DNA of 64,000 nucleotides. It comes from Saprospiraceae bacterium. GTDB lineage: Bacteria; Bacteroidota; Bacteroidia; Chitinophagales; Saprospiraceae. Below are positions 17,700-30,200 of the stretch, one piece after another. The notes under the pieces are model-generated. The model was given only the letters and a program-made list of their open reading frames with translations, did not search any database and had not been told where the DNA came from. Both the position numbers and the translations under genes were made by a program. Location: positions 81,905-145,904 of the forward strand of contig JAHDHL010000009.1 of the NCBI GenBank assembly GCA_020631355.1. The letters are read 5' to 3'. Within the stretch, counting starts at the first letter, position 1. Every line of letters begins with the position of its first letter.

Positions 17700-19118
17700 T
17701 TAATTGGTTTGTAGTGTGTTATGTAGGATGGAGTTCAGCCATTTTTTATCGGCAATTTTATCGTACGAATCGATTTCTGATAACATGGTTCCGTCGAAAA
17801 TGGATTTGCTGATTTTGTGGTATAGGTTGATGAAATTCCTATTGCTTTCGAGGTGGTGCTGATGGATATGACTCTTGTTATTGGTCAGGAAAACCCTAAA
17901 ACTATTGATACTGTCCTGAATGAGTTCGTTATACTCAAGATGATGATAAATCTTTATTCGAAGCCGCTTCTCATTAATTTTAAGGTAGATATTATGTAGG
18001 GTTATGGTATTCAGTATATCTAATGAGGATTCGTAATCCTTTTGTTCGAATGCAATCAGGGCACGACAAATCTGATAGTGCTGTTCAAAATGGGGCAATA
18101 TGGAGTCCTTGTTGGATTCCAGGAATTGGATGGCTTCCTCATGCAAATTCTTATTCAGCAATACGGAAACATAATTCTTAATCAGATGCGGAACGGCGGT
18201 CTTGTCATTCAGTAGGATTTTTCTTTCATCCTGAAAATGATACAAATCATATAATTCATCATAGACATTATCCGATTCTAATTTTCTTATGGCCGTATTT
18301 TCCAGATAAGTGAATAATAACCTCATCTGGTCAATTTCAAGCGGAATCTGTTCACCGAAAAGTTCCTGCTTCAGATCCTGATAAAGTGTCTTTCTTTCTT
18401 CTTGGTTTTTGGTGGATAATAATCGGTATGCTTGATGCCAAATCTTAATTTGGGGAGCATTATAATAAGGCATACTAGGAATGGTATCCAGCATTTGGGT
18501 CAGATTATCAGAAATATCCACACCCATGATAACCTGGCTCCGATTCAGTTTCTGACAAGTATAAATGAGTTTGATATAGATGAAATATTCGTCAAGGGCT
18601 TCCGATGCATCCTGGAAATTAACATCACCGATACCCTTATCCACCATCCTGGAAACCATCCTGTTTATTTCCCTTTCAATGAGGAAATTCTCATAATAGG
18701 CATTCGGACTCGTTTTTTCCTTGTGATTATTCTTGGTTTTCTTCGCCAGTGCATGAAAATCATCCATCATGTGATGGTCCCTGAAATGGAGGAGGAGATT
18801 GAATTTCTTTTCAAAGGACGAAGACCGATGCCTTTCGATGGATAGGTATTCCGCCAGCAAACTCAGTAACTTGGAAGACAATTTCGTAACAACCCGCTTC
18901 TTGGGTATATATTTATCCCTAGGGAAAATATGATTGAATGCAGTGGCATCATTCAGTGTTTCTTGGTCAAAATCAGGGAAATATTGACGGATGAAAGCCA
19001 AGAGTTTAGTAACGCTACCATTCGTATTGAAATAAGGAGTACCCACGAATTCGCAAAACTTTTCGAATTCCGTTTCATCCAAGGTTTTCAAAAGACGAAT
19101 AAGTTTAGTTCTTTGCAT
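17700..19118 (-). CDS. Predicted all-helical protein of unknown function
   Basis: A 472-aa cytoplasmic protein without signal peptide or membrane segment. It begins MQRTKLIRLLKTLDETEFEKF and is rich in Leu, Lys, Glu and aromatic residues in a pattern of amphipathic helices. Segments in the second half (EAIQFLESNKDS, YQICRALIAFEQKDYESSLDIL) look like TPR-type helix pairs. I do not recognise a named family. It stands alone, with about 360 bp upstream and the candidate RNA downstream. Confidence 0.75.
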   Translation of the reverse strand: MQRTKLIRLLKTLDETEFEKFCEFVGTPYFNTNGSVTKLLAFIRQYFPDFDQETLNDATAFNHIFPRDKYIPKKRVVTKLSSKLLSLLAEYLSIERHRSSSFEKKFNLLLHFRDHHMMDDFHALAKKTKNNHKEKTSPNAYYENFLIEREINRMVSRMVDKGIGDVNFQDASEALDEYFIYIKLIYTCQKLNRSQVIMGVDISDNLTQMLDTIPSMPYYNAPQIKIWHQAYRLLSTKNQEERKTLYQDLKQELFGEQIPLEIDQMRLLFTYLENTAIRKLESDNVYDELYDLYHFQDERKILLNDKTAVPHLIKNYVSVLLNKNLHEEAIQFLESNKDSILPHFEQHYQICRALIAFEQKDYESSLDILNTITLHNIYLKINEKRLRIKIYHHLEYNELIQDSINSFRVFLTNNKSHIHQHHLESNRNFINLYHKISKSIFDGTMLSEIDSYDKIADKKWLNSILHNTLQTN

Positions 19119-19479
19119 GAAAGAATACGCTTTGAAATCTTCTGTGATGGTGAATGTGATTATCCACCTGCAAATAGAGTGTTTAAAGAGGTTTCGAAAA
19201 GAAAAAGAGGCTGATTCTGAACTCGATATGAGTTTGGGGGATTTTTAAATTATTGAAAATCATTATATTAATGTCGGCTAATACAAAGCTATTAAATTCT
19301 TTTCATACCAAAGAGGACATTTGTTCAAAATTCTAATGATAATTTAATGGGAATCCTTATTCCGTTTGATAGAATAAATTCATATTAGCCGATTCGATAA
19401 TAATTAATTTAATAACATGGATTGAAATGGATAAAACAAGAAAGAAGACAATATCCATTTCTCAAAAAACCAATTCTTT
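19119..19479. other. Divergent intergenic region
   Basis: About 360 bp of AT-rich sequence between the helical-protein gene and the lipoprotein pair. It should hold two divergent promoters; I see no clear element, repeat or small gene. Confidence 0.4.
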
Positions 19480-20166
19480 ATGAAACAAAAACTATTGACG
19501 CTCATCGTTGCAGCCACCATCCTTTTATTTTTCGGATGTCCACCACCACAAGAGGAACCAACTCCTGATTCCCCGCTTTGTGCGGTTGATTTGGAGGACT
19601 ATAATTTTTGGGTGGATACAACCTATAACCTACAAGGCGATTCAGTGGGCATCGACCTGATTTGGGAGCCTGTCGAGGGAGCCGAGGAGTACGTTATTGC
19701 AACATCTCCTGCCGGAGATACCTTTACGGTTCCGCATCCCGACACCACATTATCCATCATACAGGTATTACCTTTGGATACACCTTTCGAAGCTATCCTG
19801 ACCATCAATATGGCGGATGATTCCGAATGTGGTCCAGTCATGATCAATGCCAATTATTGTAATGGTGGAGGAACTGTGGATGATGTCTCCACTGTCGTGG
19901 ATTGGGATTTCATGTGTGGTGCCAGCACCTGTGACTTCATCAAATTCAAGAGTAGGGATATCCAAGATTGTAATGGTAGTCTCATGGATCCGCTTCCTTG
20001 GAGATTGAGAGGAGGCAAGTATTACAAACGCACGGATTTGTGTGATTGTCTTACCGATAATGGTACCAAGGCTGTTTGTGATGCACTGAATGCCAGCAAT
20101 AAGTTGAATACTTGTTTGAACTCCCTACAAGCTTGTTTAAAACATGATTATGTACCTTGTGAATAA
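19480..20166 (+). CDS. Cysteine-rich lipoprotein of unknown function
   Basis: A 228-aa lipoprotein with signal peptide and lipobox LFFGC (Cys20), then a PPPQEEPTPDSP linker. Residues 35-120 look like a fibronectin type III-type sandwich (VDLIWEPVEGAEEYVI-like pattern). The C-terminal half contains about a dozen cysteines, with CGASTCDF and DLCDCL, suggesting several disulfide bonds in the periplasm. No family recognised. It is followed after one base by a second lipoprotein, so the two are surely co-transcribed. Confidence 0.75.
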   Translation: MKQKLLTLIVAATILLFFGCPPPQEEPTPDSPLCAVDLEDYNFWVDTTYNLQGDSVGIDLIWEPVEGAEEYVIATSPAGDTFTVPHPDTTLSIIQVLPLDTPFEAILTINMADDSECGPVMINANYCNGGGTVDDVSTVVDWDFMCGASTCDFIKFKSRDIQDCNGSLMDPLPWRLRGGKYYKRTDLCDCLTDNGTKAVCDALNASNKLNTCLNSLQACLKHDYVPCE

Positions 20167-20167
20167 T

Positions 20168-20674
20168 ATGAAACAATTACTTTTTCTTATACTGGCCATC
20201 GGAATGCTCAGTGCATGCGGTGGTTCGTCCGGTCCGGAGAATCCGGGAGGCAAGATACCTTTGGGAAGTGGAACTACAATTCCCATTCTGAAAACAGAAA
20301 AGGCCAGAAAGGCCAAACTGACCTTCGACCTAACGGAAGTCATCCGAAAGGATGACAAGTTGGATTTTGTCATTATGATTACCAATAGGGGAGAAGAAGC
20401 CATGCTTTATTTCGAAAAGGAAGAATTATCCATTACGGATAATGATGGCTATATCACCAAGGTAAGCGAAGCAAAGATTGCAAAGGTGAGGCAATTCGGT
20501 TCAGGGGTGAGCATTGCTAGTATACCCGAGGATGGTAAGGTGAAATCCATTATTTCCTTTGAGGGAGTAAGGGAAGAAGCCGAGTCCTGTACACTCTTTT
20601 TCAAAGGAGAAACCAATAGGGGTAAGAACGCCAGTTTCAGGACTGAGTTCAAGAAAGTGAACCTTAGGGAATAG
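20168..20674 (+). CDS. Lipoprotein, Ig-like
   Basis: A 168-aa lipoprotein (lipobox MLSAC). I use the ATG at 20168, one base after the preceding stop, because it gives the normal signal peptide MKQLLFLILAIG; the frame is open eight codons further. The mature part has alternating beta-strand patterns (KLDFVIMITNRGEEAMLYF, CTLFFKGETNRGKNASF) resembling the DUF4352-type immunoglobulin-like fold, an inference. It ends 24 bp before a strong terminator. Confidence 0.75.
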   Translation: MKQLLFLILAIGMLSACGGSSGPENPGGKIPLGSGTTIPILKTEKARKAKLTFDLTEVIRKDDKLDFVIMITNRGEEAMLYFEKEELSITDNDGYITKVSEAKIAKVRQFGSGVSIASIPEDGKVKSIISFEGVREEAESCTLFFKGETNRGKNASFRTEFKKVNLRE

Positions 20675-20698
20675 AAAAAGGATTAGGAATAATGATGT

Positions 20699-20738
20699 AT
20701 CCCGAATTTTCAAATCAATGAAAATTCGGGATTTTTTA
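20699..20738 (+). terminator. Rho-independent terminator of the lipoprotein pair
   Basis: A perfect 14-bp stem (20699-20712 with 20719-20732) with loop AATCAA is followed by TTTTTATT. The T run is on the plus strand only, so it serves the lipoproteins rather than the convergent lyase gene. Confidence 0.9.
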
Positions 20739-20747
20739 TTGGAATAC

Positions 20748-23700
20748 TTATTTGATTTTGGTGAGTTTGCCAGTGTGAATCACTTGTTGTTCCTCAAGGA
20801 TTTCGTAGAAATAATGTCCATTTTCCATATCCGTCAAATCCAATATATTATTACCACTTTCGAGTTCGGATTCTAAGACGATTCTTCCATTCAAATCAAA
20901 TAACCTGATGGAAATATCACCATTGATGATAGGCATGGTTACCTGTACGAACTGTTGGGCGGGACTAGGGAAGACCTTAATGCCCTCTCCCGCATTTTCC
21001 AACACGACAATATCGGATGATGAGGATGTCCCATCAAAATCTACCTGAATGAGTTGGTAATAATTCAACCCTGATGGTGGGTATTTGTGCAAGTGATGAT
21101 AATCAATGATATCGGATGAGAATCCTTGCCCATCAATGCGGGCGATTTCCCTGAATTCATTGCCATCCCTACTATGCATCAGTCTGAAATAGTCATTATT
21201 GATTTCAGAAAGGGTCGTCCATTCGAGTTGGTTGCCACGAGGAGTAACTGTTCCTTTGAAATCAAATAATTCCACAGGTAGGATATTATCTACCAGATTG
21301 AAGTCAGTTCTTCCGTTCGCATCCTGTACGAATGCAATTTTCATGTTGTCCGTTCCACAAACGACAGTTAGGGTATCATGTGCGGCATTCCAATGCGTTA
21401 TAGGCAATGCATCACCTTGTTGATGCGGAAATAGTAATATTCTGAAATCTGGAGCAACACTATTGCTCTCCACAATCAAACGGGGCCTGATTAGATTAGG
21501 ATTGGATGTGTAGGGATTTCCCGAAAAGAAATCATTATAAGTCAGTGTATCCAGATAGCCCGGTACTCCGGCTCCCGTATAGCCCTCATTATTCAATACC
21601 CGAACAAGCAGCCTCCTATTCCCCTCGCTTGCAGGTTCTTTAAGTATGATGTCTGCCTTATAATTGGTGTCGGAAAGATTAACATCTGTAGATTCGACCG
21701 TCAGGTCACGAGCAACCTGTGCCAACCATTTGTAATTATGGGTATTGGCATCTTTCTTTACATCGTCAGTTACCAATACGAAAGGATGTTCTCCCTTGAA
21801 TACCCCCACGGTCCTAAAGACTTTCTCCATAGGATTGAATGGTCGTTTCACCATTCTTTCCAAACGTCCGTTTTGGTGCCAATGAGGAAAATCATAGAAC
21901 GGAATATTGAAATGGGCCTCAGTTTGGGGAATGTATTGGAAGTCATTCCATGTTTCTGTAACCTGTGTCCAATTATTGGAACCCAGCCAAGGATGGTTGT
22001 TCGATGGGAGTTGGGGCGACCAGTGCCATTCCCAACTATAGGCATAAGTGGCATCTCCTGCAACTTTCGAATAGGTGGATTGCGAAGACCAATCCATCAG
22101 TATACCCGGTTGTCTGCATTTATCTCCATCAGGGTCGCCAACTCCCATTCCTACATCATCTATCAATACACAACTATGGAACCAGGTAGGTTGGAATTGA
22201 CTGCCACCATATGATTTTCTAACCCATATTCTGCCCAAGGCACTCAATGTAAAGTCATTACGGTCTCCGTGGGTATGTCCACCCATATCTTGTCTACAAT
22301 GGAATTGTACTGCCAAGTCATCAGCATCCGATCCGCTTTTCATTACAGCCAAACCTCTATCCATGGCAATATAATCTTCTTGGATTACATTATTGGCTTG
22401 GTTCGTCCAAGTGTCCGTATCATCATAATCTTCCGCAAAGATACCTGCAATCAGTAAGTAATTGAAATAGGAATCATCCGGTGATATTTGCTGATAAACG
22501 TAACCATCTGATGAGTTACCATGGAATTTTTCGATATAATTCCTCCATACAAAATCAATCGTATCATCATTGGGGAAAATCCACTTCAGCCCTACGATGT
22601 CAGCAGCAGAAAACTTATATCCACCGGTTACATCATCATATCCGCTTCCTCCCCATACATCATAAGATGTGAATCCATGTCCGAATGGTTGTAGTATTGC
22701 AGGTAGGAATTGTGTGCCGTAGGCTCTTACATGCGGATGACCCAATAGACTATATCCTCTTTTAGCACAGGCAATACCTGTGGTAATGAATAGGTAATTC
22801 TTTCCCAATCCCTCGTATCCTGCACCCGATGGATACCAACCATAATTCACAAAGGTATGATATGAACGCATCCATTGATTGGTAAGTGTGGCATTGTATC
22901 CTGTTTCCCCTTCAATAGCTAGATTGGTAAGGATTTCAAATGAATTCAGGGTAGTCCAATTACTAGTATTGGCATAGGCTGGCATCAATCCGCCATGTCT
23001 GGGTGTACTAGGAATGATTTGTGCCAAAGCTGTTCTGACCGCATCCCTTTGTGCGGTAGTCATGCTATTGTAATTGAGGTCATAGGCCATGGCCATATGG
23101 AAACCTCCGAAATGGTTGTAGTTATTGCTATTGGGATTGACACTTGCATCTCCGATGACCAAATTGGCCCAAAAAGCCATGGCTTTGGCCAAATCTGCTG
23201 CACGGTCGTTATAAGCCAAACCTGTATCCGGATCGTTAGTTCCTGCATTAATCAGGCATTCGAATGCTTCCAATGCCATAATGGATGCAGTGATATGTTT
23301 CCTTTTGATGTCTGATGTGGCCCATACATTAGGGTCTTCCGCAATCAAATCATAGTATTGGGTATGAGAATCCCATTTGCCTGCATTATCAATCCAGCGG
23401 TTTCCATCCGAATCCATCGCATAGGCCGCACTATGGCTATATCCGCCCGGGACATATCCCTTGTGGAGTAGGGTGGTGTAAGCATGGATTTGGGCAGCTA
23501 CTGCCTGTCCACTGGTTGTGTTGGCCAATCTATTTTGAATGCCCGCAATTTCACTGGGTCCGAAGAATACCCTAGGATGTACCCCTACCGCAGGAACGGT
23601 ATCAATGGACCGAATGCCTGTAAAATCGAATGTAACGGGCCTGGAACCCAATCCGGGTGAGTCTGATGTATCGTAATTATCCCAACCCTCTGTGAATCCC

Positions 23701-23789
23701 CCGGGTTGTGATACTTGGGCATAAGAAAGGGTCAATAAGAAGAATGGGCATAGGAATACTAGCCCTGCGGTGAGTAGTTTTAAATTCAT
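20748..23789 (-). CDS. Secreted heparinase II/III-like polysaccharide lyase with T9SS domain
   Basis: A 1013-aa exported protein. A signal peptide (about residues 1-25, ending LSYAQ) is followed by HPRVFFGPSEIAGIQNRL, the usual start of alginate/heparin-lyase-like alpha/alpha toroids. The toroid occupies roughly residues 60-480. The motif GGHTHGDRNDFTLSALGRIW near residue 505 is the hallmark of the heparinase II/III beta-sandwich domain, with candidate catalytic His and Asp-flanking residues. The C-terminal part has a sandwich with ILPVELFDFKG and a T9SS domain (VFPSPAQQFVQV). It probably cleaves an acidic glycan such as alginate or a glycosaminoglycan outside the cell; the exact substrate is unknown. 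No other polysaccharide-utilisation genes lie beside it. Confidence 0.85.
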   Translation of the reverse strand: MNLKLLTAGLVFLCPFFLLTLSYAQVSQPGGFTEGWDNYDTSDSPGLGSRPVTFDFTGIRSIDTVPAVGVHPRVFFGPSEIAGIQNRLANTTSGQAVAAQIHAYTTLLHKGYVPGGYSHSAAYAMDSDGNRWIDNAGKWDSHTQYYDLIAEDPNVWATSDIKRKHITASIMALEAFECLINAGTNDPDTGLAYNDRAADLAKAMAFWANLVIGDASVNPNSNNYNHFGGFHMAMAYDLNYNSMTTAQRDAVRTALAQIIPSTPRHGGLMPAYANTSNWTTLNSFEILTNLAIEGETGYNATLTNQWMRSYHTFVNYGWYPSGAGYEGLGKNYLFITTGIACAKRGYSLLGHPHVRAYGTQFLPAILQPFGHGFTSYDVWGGSGYDDVTGGYKFSAADIVGLKWIFPNDDTIDFVWRNYIEKFHGNSSDGYVYQQISPDDSYFNYLLIAGIFAEDYDDTDTWTNQANNVIQEDYIAMDRGLAVMKSGSDADDLAVQFHCRQDMGGHTHGDRNDFTLSALGRIWVRKSYGGSQFQPTWFHSCVLIDDVGMGVGDPDGDKCRQPGILMDWSSQSTYSKVAGDATYAYSWEWHWSPQLPSNNHPWLGSNNWTQVTETWNDFQYIPQTEAHFNIPFYDFPHWHQNGRLERMVKRPFNPMEKVFRTVGVFKGEHPFVLVTDDVKKDANTHNYKWLAQVARDLTVESTDVNLSDTNYKADIILKEPASEGNRRLLVRVLNNEGYTGAGVPGYLDTLTYNDFFSGNPYTSNPNLIRPRLIVESNSVAPDFRILLFPHQQGDALPITHWNAAHDTLTVVCGTDNMKIAFVQDANGRTDFNLVDNILPVELFDFKGTVTPRGNQLEWTTLSEINNDYFRLMHSRDGNEFREIARIDGQGFSSDIIDYHHLHKYPPSGLNYYQLIQVDFDGTSSSSDIVVLENAGEGIKVFPSPAQQFVQVTMPIINGDISIRLFDLNGRIVLESELESGNNILDLTDMENGHYFYEILEEQQVIHTGKLTKIK

Positions 23790-24284
23790 GATCTGCCTGA
23801 TTTAGGCGGACAATATAATCATAAAGGATTTTTCATGTAGTCCTTATTATACGATTGTTGCGATTCTTTATAGAATCCTACTTGTTTATGTAATGATTTC
23901 ACTCTTACATCAGGAATAACATTTCAGAAATGTATACAGGCCATTCAAAAGTCGAACCCCGACGAAAAGGGGGGCTATGTCCATATTTGTCATCGAGACT
24001 GTGATGATGCACCAAACCAAATGAAAATCATCTCCTCTCCTGAAATCCCCAAGTCATTGATATCATATTGTAATCTGAATTCAGAAGATGCTTTGCCCCT
24101 AAACAGGACTTAGGAATCGGAAAAAATCCTTAACGGATAAAAGAATTCAAAAAAACGAAAAGTAGGGGTAACATATCAGACCCTAGCTGAACTATGGAGC
24201 GTAATGCCAATCAAAAGGGAAGCATTATTTCCATTTGTGAATTACCGATACAATAAACCGAATTTTTAATTTAAACCAATTGAA
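23790..24284. other. Divergent intergenic region
   Basis: About 495 bp between the lyase and the giant adhesin. It contains no recognisable gene or RNA. It includes a GC-rich patch GACGAAAAGGGGGGCT near 23960 that could form a weak hairpin. Promoters for both neighbours must lie here; I cannot place them. Confidence 0.4.
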
Positions 24285-27200
24285 ATGAATGATTTAATCA
24301 AATGCTTAATTTGTTTTTGCGCTACGATGGCCCTCATTTGGCCCCCGGAGGAATCATTGGCTCAGACATCATATGTCTATGGTTCTGATGCCAATGAACA
24401 GTTTATCGTAACCCACCGAAACACAACTGACAATTCCTATTATGCAGGAGGTTTCATGGACCTATCCACACATAGGGGTTTACTTGCCAATATTGATGAT
24501 ATTGGTAACCTGAATTGGGTTAGGCAATACACGCACTCACAAGATATGGAGGTGCGTGATTTTCATGTTAACGATGATGGTACCTTATTGGTACTTTGTT
24601 CTACACTCAATACCTCCACGACACGTAGGGATGCACTACTGATGGAAGTGAATAGTGGCGGTGGTGTCAACTGGGCCAGGACCTATGTGAATACGGGGTA
24701 TGACATTGGCTTGAACAAGATTACACCCATTTCCACAGGAGACTATTTATTATCAGGAAATTCCAGTACATCCACACTCGGATCCTATGTATTGTATAGG
24801 AATACCATGATTATGGTAGATGCAACGGGAAGTGTTTTGTGGGAAAGGAGAGAGGGCGTTGGTAGTAACTTATCTATCAACAATGCTGTTGAGACCTCGA
24901 ATGGTAAGTTGATTGTGGCTGGACACGGATGGCATTCCATCACCAACACAGGAAACTACCACAATGGCTATGTGGCGGAGATTGACCCTTCTGATGGTAG
25001 TATCATTTGGGATAAGATTTATGCTTCGGGAGTAGAAGTGAATTTCTACGAAGTAAGGGAGTTGGGTTCGGGTGAATTGGCTATCGTATGTAGATTGGCG
25101 GATTCCAATACCGCGAATGCGAATACAACCAGACATGTATACATCAGAATGGATGATACAGGTGTGATTCAATTTGCTCAGGAATACGATGTGGCTACAG
25201 GAGGTAACTTCTCATTCCAATTCCAGATAGATGACCAAACCGGACATTTGTTCTTCGCAGGATCAGAACAACCAACCACATCTGCTGTTTCAAGGCAGAA
25301 TTACTGGTTGGAGGTAGACGATACGGGTAACATCATTGATGCTTATAAATATGACTTATCCGATGTGGAATCTTCTCCACAATTGGTTTTGGATGATACT
25401 CATATTGCCCTATTCTCAACTACAAAATCATTCCTAGCGGATCCTTCCGCAGCGGCAAATAATGACTTTCTACTTCATTTGGTAGACCGTAGCAATCCAA
25501 TGGAGGATTGCAATGCTGAACAATTCACCATTCCGGTCGAGGAATTCTCATTCTCATCCGTAGACGACCCATCCCTAAGTGTGGATGATGGATTCTCCGT
25601 AACAGTAACCACGGTAATCATCGGTGTGGATGAGGCTCCTTTCCAACAACAAGAGGCTTGTGTGGCTGAGTTGGAAGTAGGTGGCTTTGCAACGGATGCT
25701 GAATGTGCTGACAATGGAAGTATCGATGCAGTTGCAATGAATGGCGTAGCTCCCTATGCTTTCAACTGGTCAAATGGCCAAACTACAGAAGATATTTCTG
25801 GTCTAGGAGCAGGTACTTATGTAGTTACCGTAACAGACGATATTGGCGCTACGGCTACTGCTTCTTTCGAAATTGTATTGAATGAGATTTTCCCAATGGT
25901 ATTCGTAGAGGGATGTGATGGAATGGGAACCTATGATGTCAATGATGATGTCATTACAATATTCGTTGATGCATCTGGTATGCCTAACAGCGTATCTAAC
26001 TTATTTAATGTGGTAGATGCTTCCAATCCATCTGTGGTATTGGGTACGTTCAGTTATAATGATGGCGGTTTGATTACCGTACAGTACACACCTGGTATTA
26101 CATTGGAGTTGCAGGATGTGGATAATCCGGAATGTGTGACTTCCATTGGTTTGGATTTACAACCTTGTTCCCCAACTTGTGACCCTTCCTTATCCTGTCC
26201 GGGTGATATCTTCATTACAGCGGAAGAAGGATGTGAAACCATAGTTGATTATGGAATCGAAGCAGAAGTTTGTGAGGGATATTCACTCAATCTGATTTCT
26301 GGTCTGGCTTCTGGTTCTGCATTCCCATTGGGTAACACCGTAGTTAGCTATGAACTTACGGACAACAATGGATTTTCTATTGTTTGTAGTTTCAATGTGA
26401 ATGTTTCTTCAGGCATGACACTATATGGTATTATTGGTGGGAATTTGGTGTATTTTGACCAAGCTACTGGCGATGCAACTCAAATCGCTCCATTATCATC
26501 CACCTTTGCTCAGGTGAGTAACCTGACTTATATCCCCAATACGGATTTGTTATATGCTGTTGCTGATGGAGGTACAGACCCAAAGTTGATTTCAATCGAC
26601 AGAAACAGTGGTTTTGTGACCGTAGTAGGCCAACTGGATGAGCAGAATCCTTTCTTGGATTTACAATTGGTTGAGTCCTTGGCCTATAATCCGAATGATG
26701 GACAATTATATGTAGCTGGATACAATTTGAATCCATCCTCGAATTGGTTTAGAAGCCCAAGGGTAGGTACTGTTGACTATACTACAGGTGATGTTACTTA
26801 TCTGTATGATGTTTCTGGGACTTGTCAGGATGATGCTGATTTACTAAGTTTCGCACCAGGATACTCCTACATTATTGATGGATGTCCTGACCCACAGGAA
26901 ATACACAATTTTGATACTTCTAACGGTAATTCTACAATAGTGAGTTCCGCTACAGGAGCCAATTATCCACTTAGAGGATTGGCAGTTCATCCAACTAATT
27001 TCACCCACTTTTCTCTTGCAGGTAATGCAAATGAATTATGGACTGTCGATTTGAGTACATCAAATACTACAATCACTGTTGTAGGTCCTACACATACTGC
27101 ATCTGAATTTGGTGGAGGAACTCCAAGAGCCCTTGCTTTTGCTCCAAACTCCTTGACACTTAGCCTTGCTGATGTAAATATCATTGATGTTCCTTGTGGT

Positions 27201-30200
27201 GATGCCGGAATGATTGATATTGATATAGACGGAGGAATTGAGCCTTACACTTATGTATGGTCAGATGGTTCAACCAGCGAAGATTTATCACCAATCATGG
27301 CTGCAGGTGTTTATAGTGTTACTGTTACGGATGCTTGTGGCAACACAATGGTTCAGGCATTCGACGTAGGGCAAGAAGATTGTCCATGCGAGATATTCCC
27401 ATTATTATCCCAGGATGGTTGTGATGGAATGGGAACATCCATTACATCCGATGATTTGATTACCCTTAAGGTAGAAGCAACGGCCAACTTCGGAGGCCCA
27501 TCACAAATGTTCGAGGTATTTGATGGAACGACTTCCTTGGGAACATTCCCATATGGAGGAAACGGACTGGTTACGGTAACCTATGCACCATCCATTACCT
27601 TGGTTTATCAGGATGTCGATAATCCTGAGTGTAATGCGACCCTAGGAATAGACCTGCAACCATGTTCACCATTCTGTAACATCACACCGATGATGACACA
27701 GGTGGATTGTGACGACAATGGTACCCCTGCCGACCCATCCGACGATATCATTACGATTCAGGTGGATGCGACTACAACGGTGAATAATCCATCCATGACA
27801 TTCGACGTATTCGATTCCAATTTCACTCTATTGGGTACATTCCCATATGCAGGAGGCGGAACGATTATGGTACCTTACTCTACTTTCGTATCATGGATTT
27901 TCGCTGATTCTGATGATCCTGATTGTATCGCTGAGACTGCTATCGATTTGCAACCATGTGAATCCTGTGAACCTACCCTTACTTGTCCTGATGATATGTA
28001 TGTAACTCTAGGCGACACAGGTTGTGATGTTGTGGTTGATTATTCAGTCATGGCCAACGACTGTCCGGGGTATACATTGACATTGGTCAGTGGATTACCA
28101 TCAGGAGCTGCTTTCCCTCTGGGAACAACAACAGTAACTTACCAGTACAGTGATGGAACGAACACCCTTACCTGTAGCTTCAATGTGAACGTGAGTAATG
28201 TGACTCCGGGTCCTGGTGACTTCGTAACTTCCGGTTTCGCTGATCCGATTGCTGACACGGATAATTGTTTCCAACTGACAACGACTTCACCTACTTACCA
28301 ATACGGTTCCGTATGGTATCAGAAGAAGTTGGATTTGAATTACGACTTTGATTTGAGCTTCGATATCAACCTGGGTTCCATCGGTTCCCTAGGAGCAGAC
28401 GGAATGGTATTCGTACTTCAGCCATTGAGCACCAACATCGGTGGTTCCGGTGGTTACCTCGGCTTCGGCGGACCGAATGGTATCACGACTTCCGTAGGTA
28501 TCGAATTCGATACATGGCAGAACAGTTGGGCACCGGACCCTGCGAATGACCACATCTCATTCCAGAAGAACGGTAACCTGAATCATAATGCCTCCGGTTA
28601 TCTGGATGCATCCGTAACAAGGGAAGTATTGAATTACAACATAGAGGATGGCAACTACCACCCTGTGAGAATCACTTGGAATGCAACAACGCACGAATTG
28701 ACCTATATCTTCGATAACCGTCCACCAAGGACTGTTACACAGGATATCGTGAACACGATTTTCAATGGTGACGCTAACGTATACTGGGGTTGGACTGCAG
28801 GTACGGGTTACAGGGTGAACAACCAGAGTGTTTGTGTTAAGGAATTGGCATTCACTGAAGCTATTTCTGCTGATGCTACGATTACAGCTGTTCCTTGTGA
28901 AGGTGAAGGTTCAATCGATCTTATGGTATCTGGTGGAGTACCAGGATACACATTTGATTGGTCAGATGGAAGTGCGAGTGAGGATTTGACAGGAATTACA
29001 ATGGGAGGTACTTACTCCGTAACGATTACAGATGCTTGTGGTAATACATTGGTACAAAGTTATGATGTGGAACAAGAAGATTGTCCATGCGAGATATTCC
29101 CATTATTATCCCAGGATGGTTGTGATGGAATGGGAACATCCATTACATCCGATGATTTGATTACCCTTAAGGTAGAAGCAACGGCCAACTTCGGAGGCCC
29201 ATCACAAATGTTCGAGGTATTTGATGGAACGACTTCCTTGGGAACATTCCCATATGGAGGAAACGGACTGGTTACGGTAACCTATGCACCATCCATTACC
29301 TTGGTTTATCAGGATGTCGATAATCCTGAGTGTAATGCGACCCTAGGAATAGACCTGCAACCATGTTCACCATTCTGTAACATCACACCGATGATGACAC
29401 AGGTGGATTGTGACGACAATGGTACCCCTGCCGACCCATCCGACGATATCATTACGATTCAGGTGGATGCGACTACAACGGTGAATAATCCATCCATGAC
29501 ATTCGACGTATTCGATTCCAATTTCACTCTATTGGGTACATTCCCATATGCAGGAGGCGGAACGATTATGGTACCTTACTCTACTTTCGTATCATGGATT
29601 TTCGCTGATTCTGATGATCCTGATTGTATCGCTGAGACTGCTATCGATTTGCAACCATGTGAATCCTGTGAACCTACCCTTACTTGTCCTGATGATATGT
29701 ATGTAACTCTAGGCGACACAGGTTGTGATGTTGTGGTTGATTATTCAGTCATGGCCAACGACTGTCCGGGGTATACATTGACATTGGTCAGTGGATTACC
29801 ATCAGGAGCTGCTTTCCCTCTGGGAACAACAACAGTAACTTACCAGTACAGTGATGGAACGAACACCCTTACCTGTAGCTTCAATGTGAACGTGAGTAAT
29901 GTGACTCCGGGTCCTGGTGACTTCGTAACTTCCGGTTTCGCTGATCCGATTGCTGACACGGATAATTGTTTCCAACTGACAACGACTTCACCTACTTACC
30001 AATACGGTTCCGTATGGTATCAGAAGAAGTTGGATTTGAATTACGACTTTGATTTGAGCTTCGATATCAACCTGGGTTCCATCGGTTCCCTAGGAGCAGA
30101 CGGAATGGTATTCGTACTTCAGCCATTGAGCACCAACATCGGTGGTTCCGGTGGTTACCTCGGCTTCGGCGGACCGAATGGTATCACGACTTCCGTAGGT

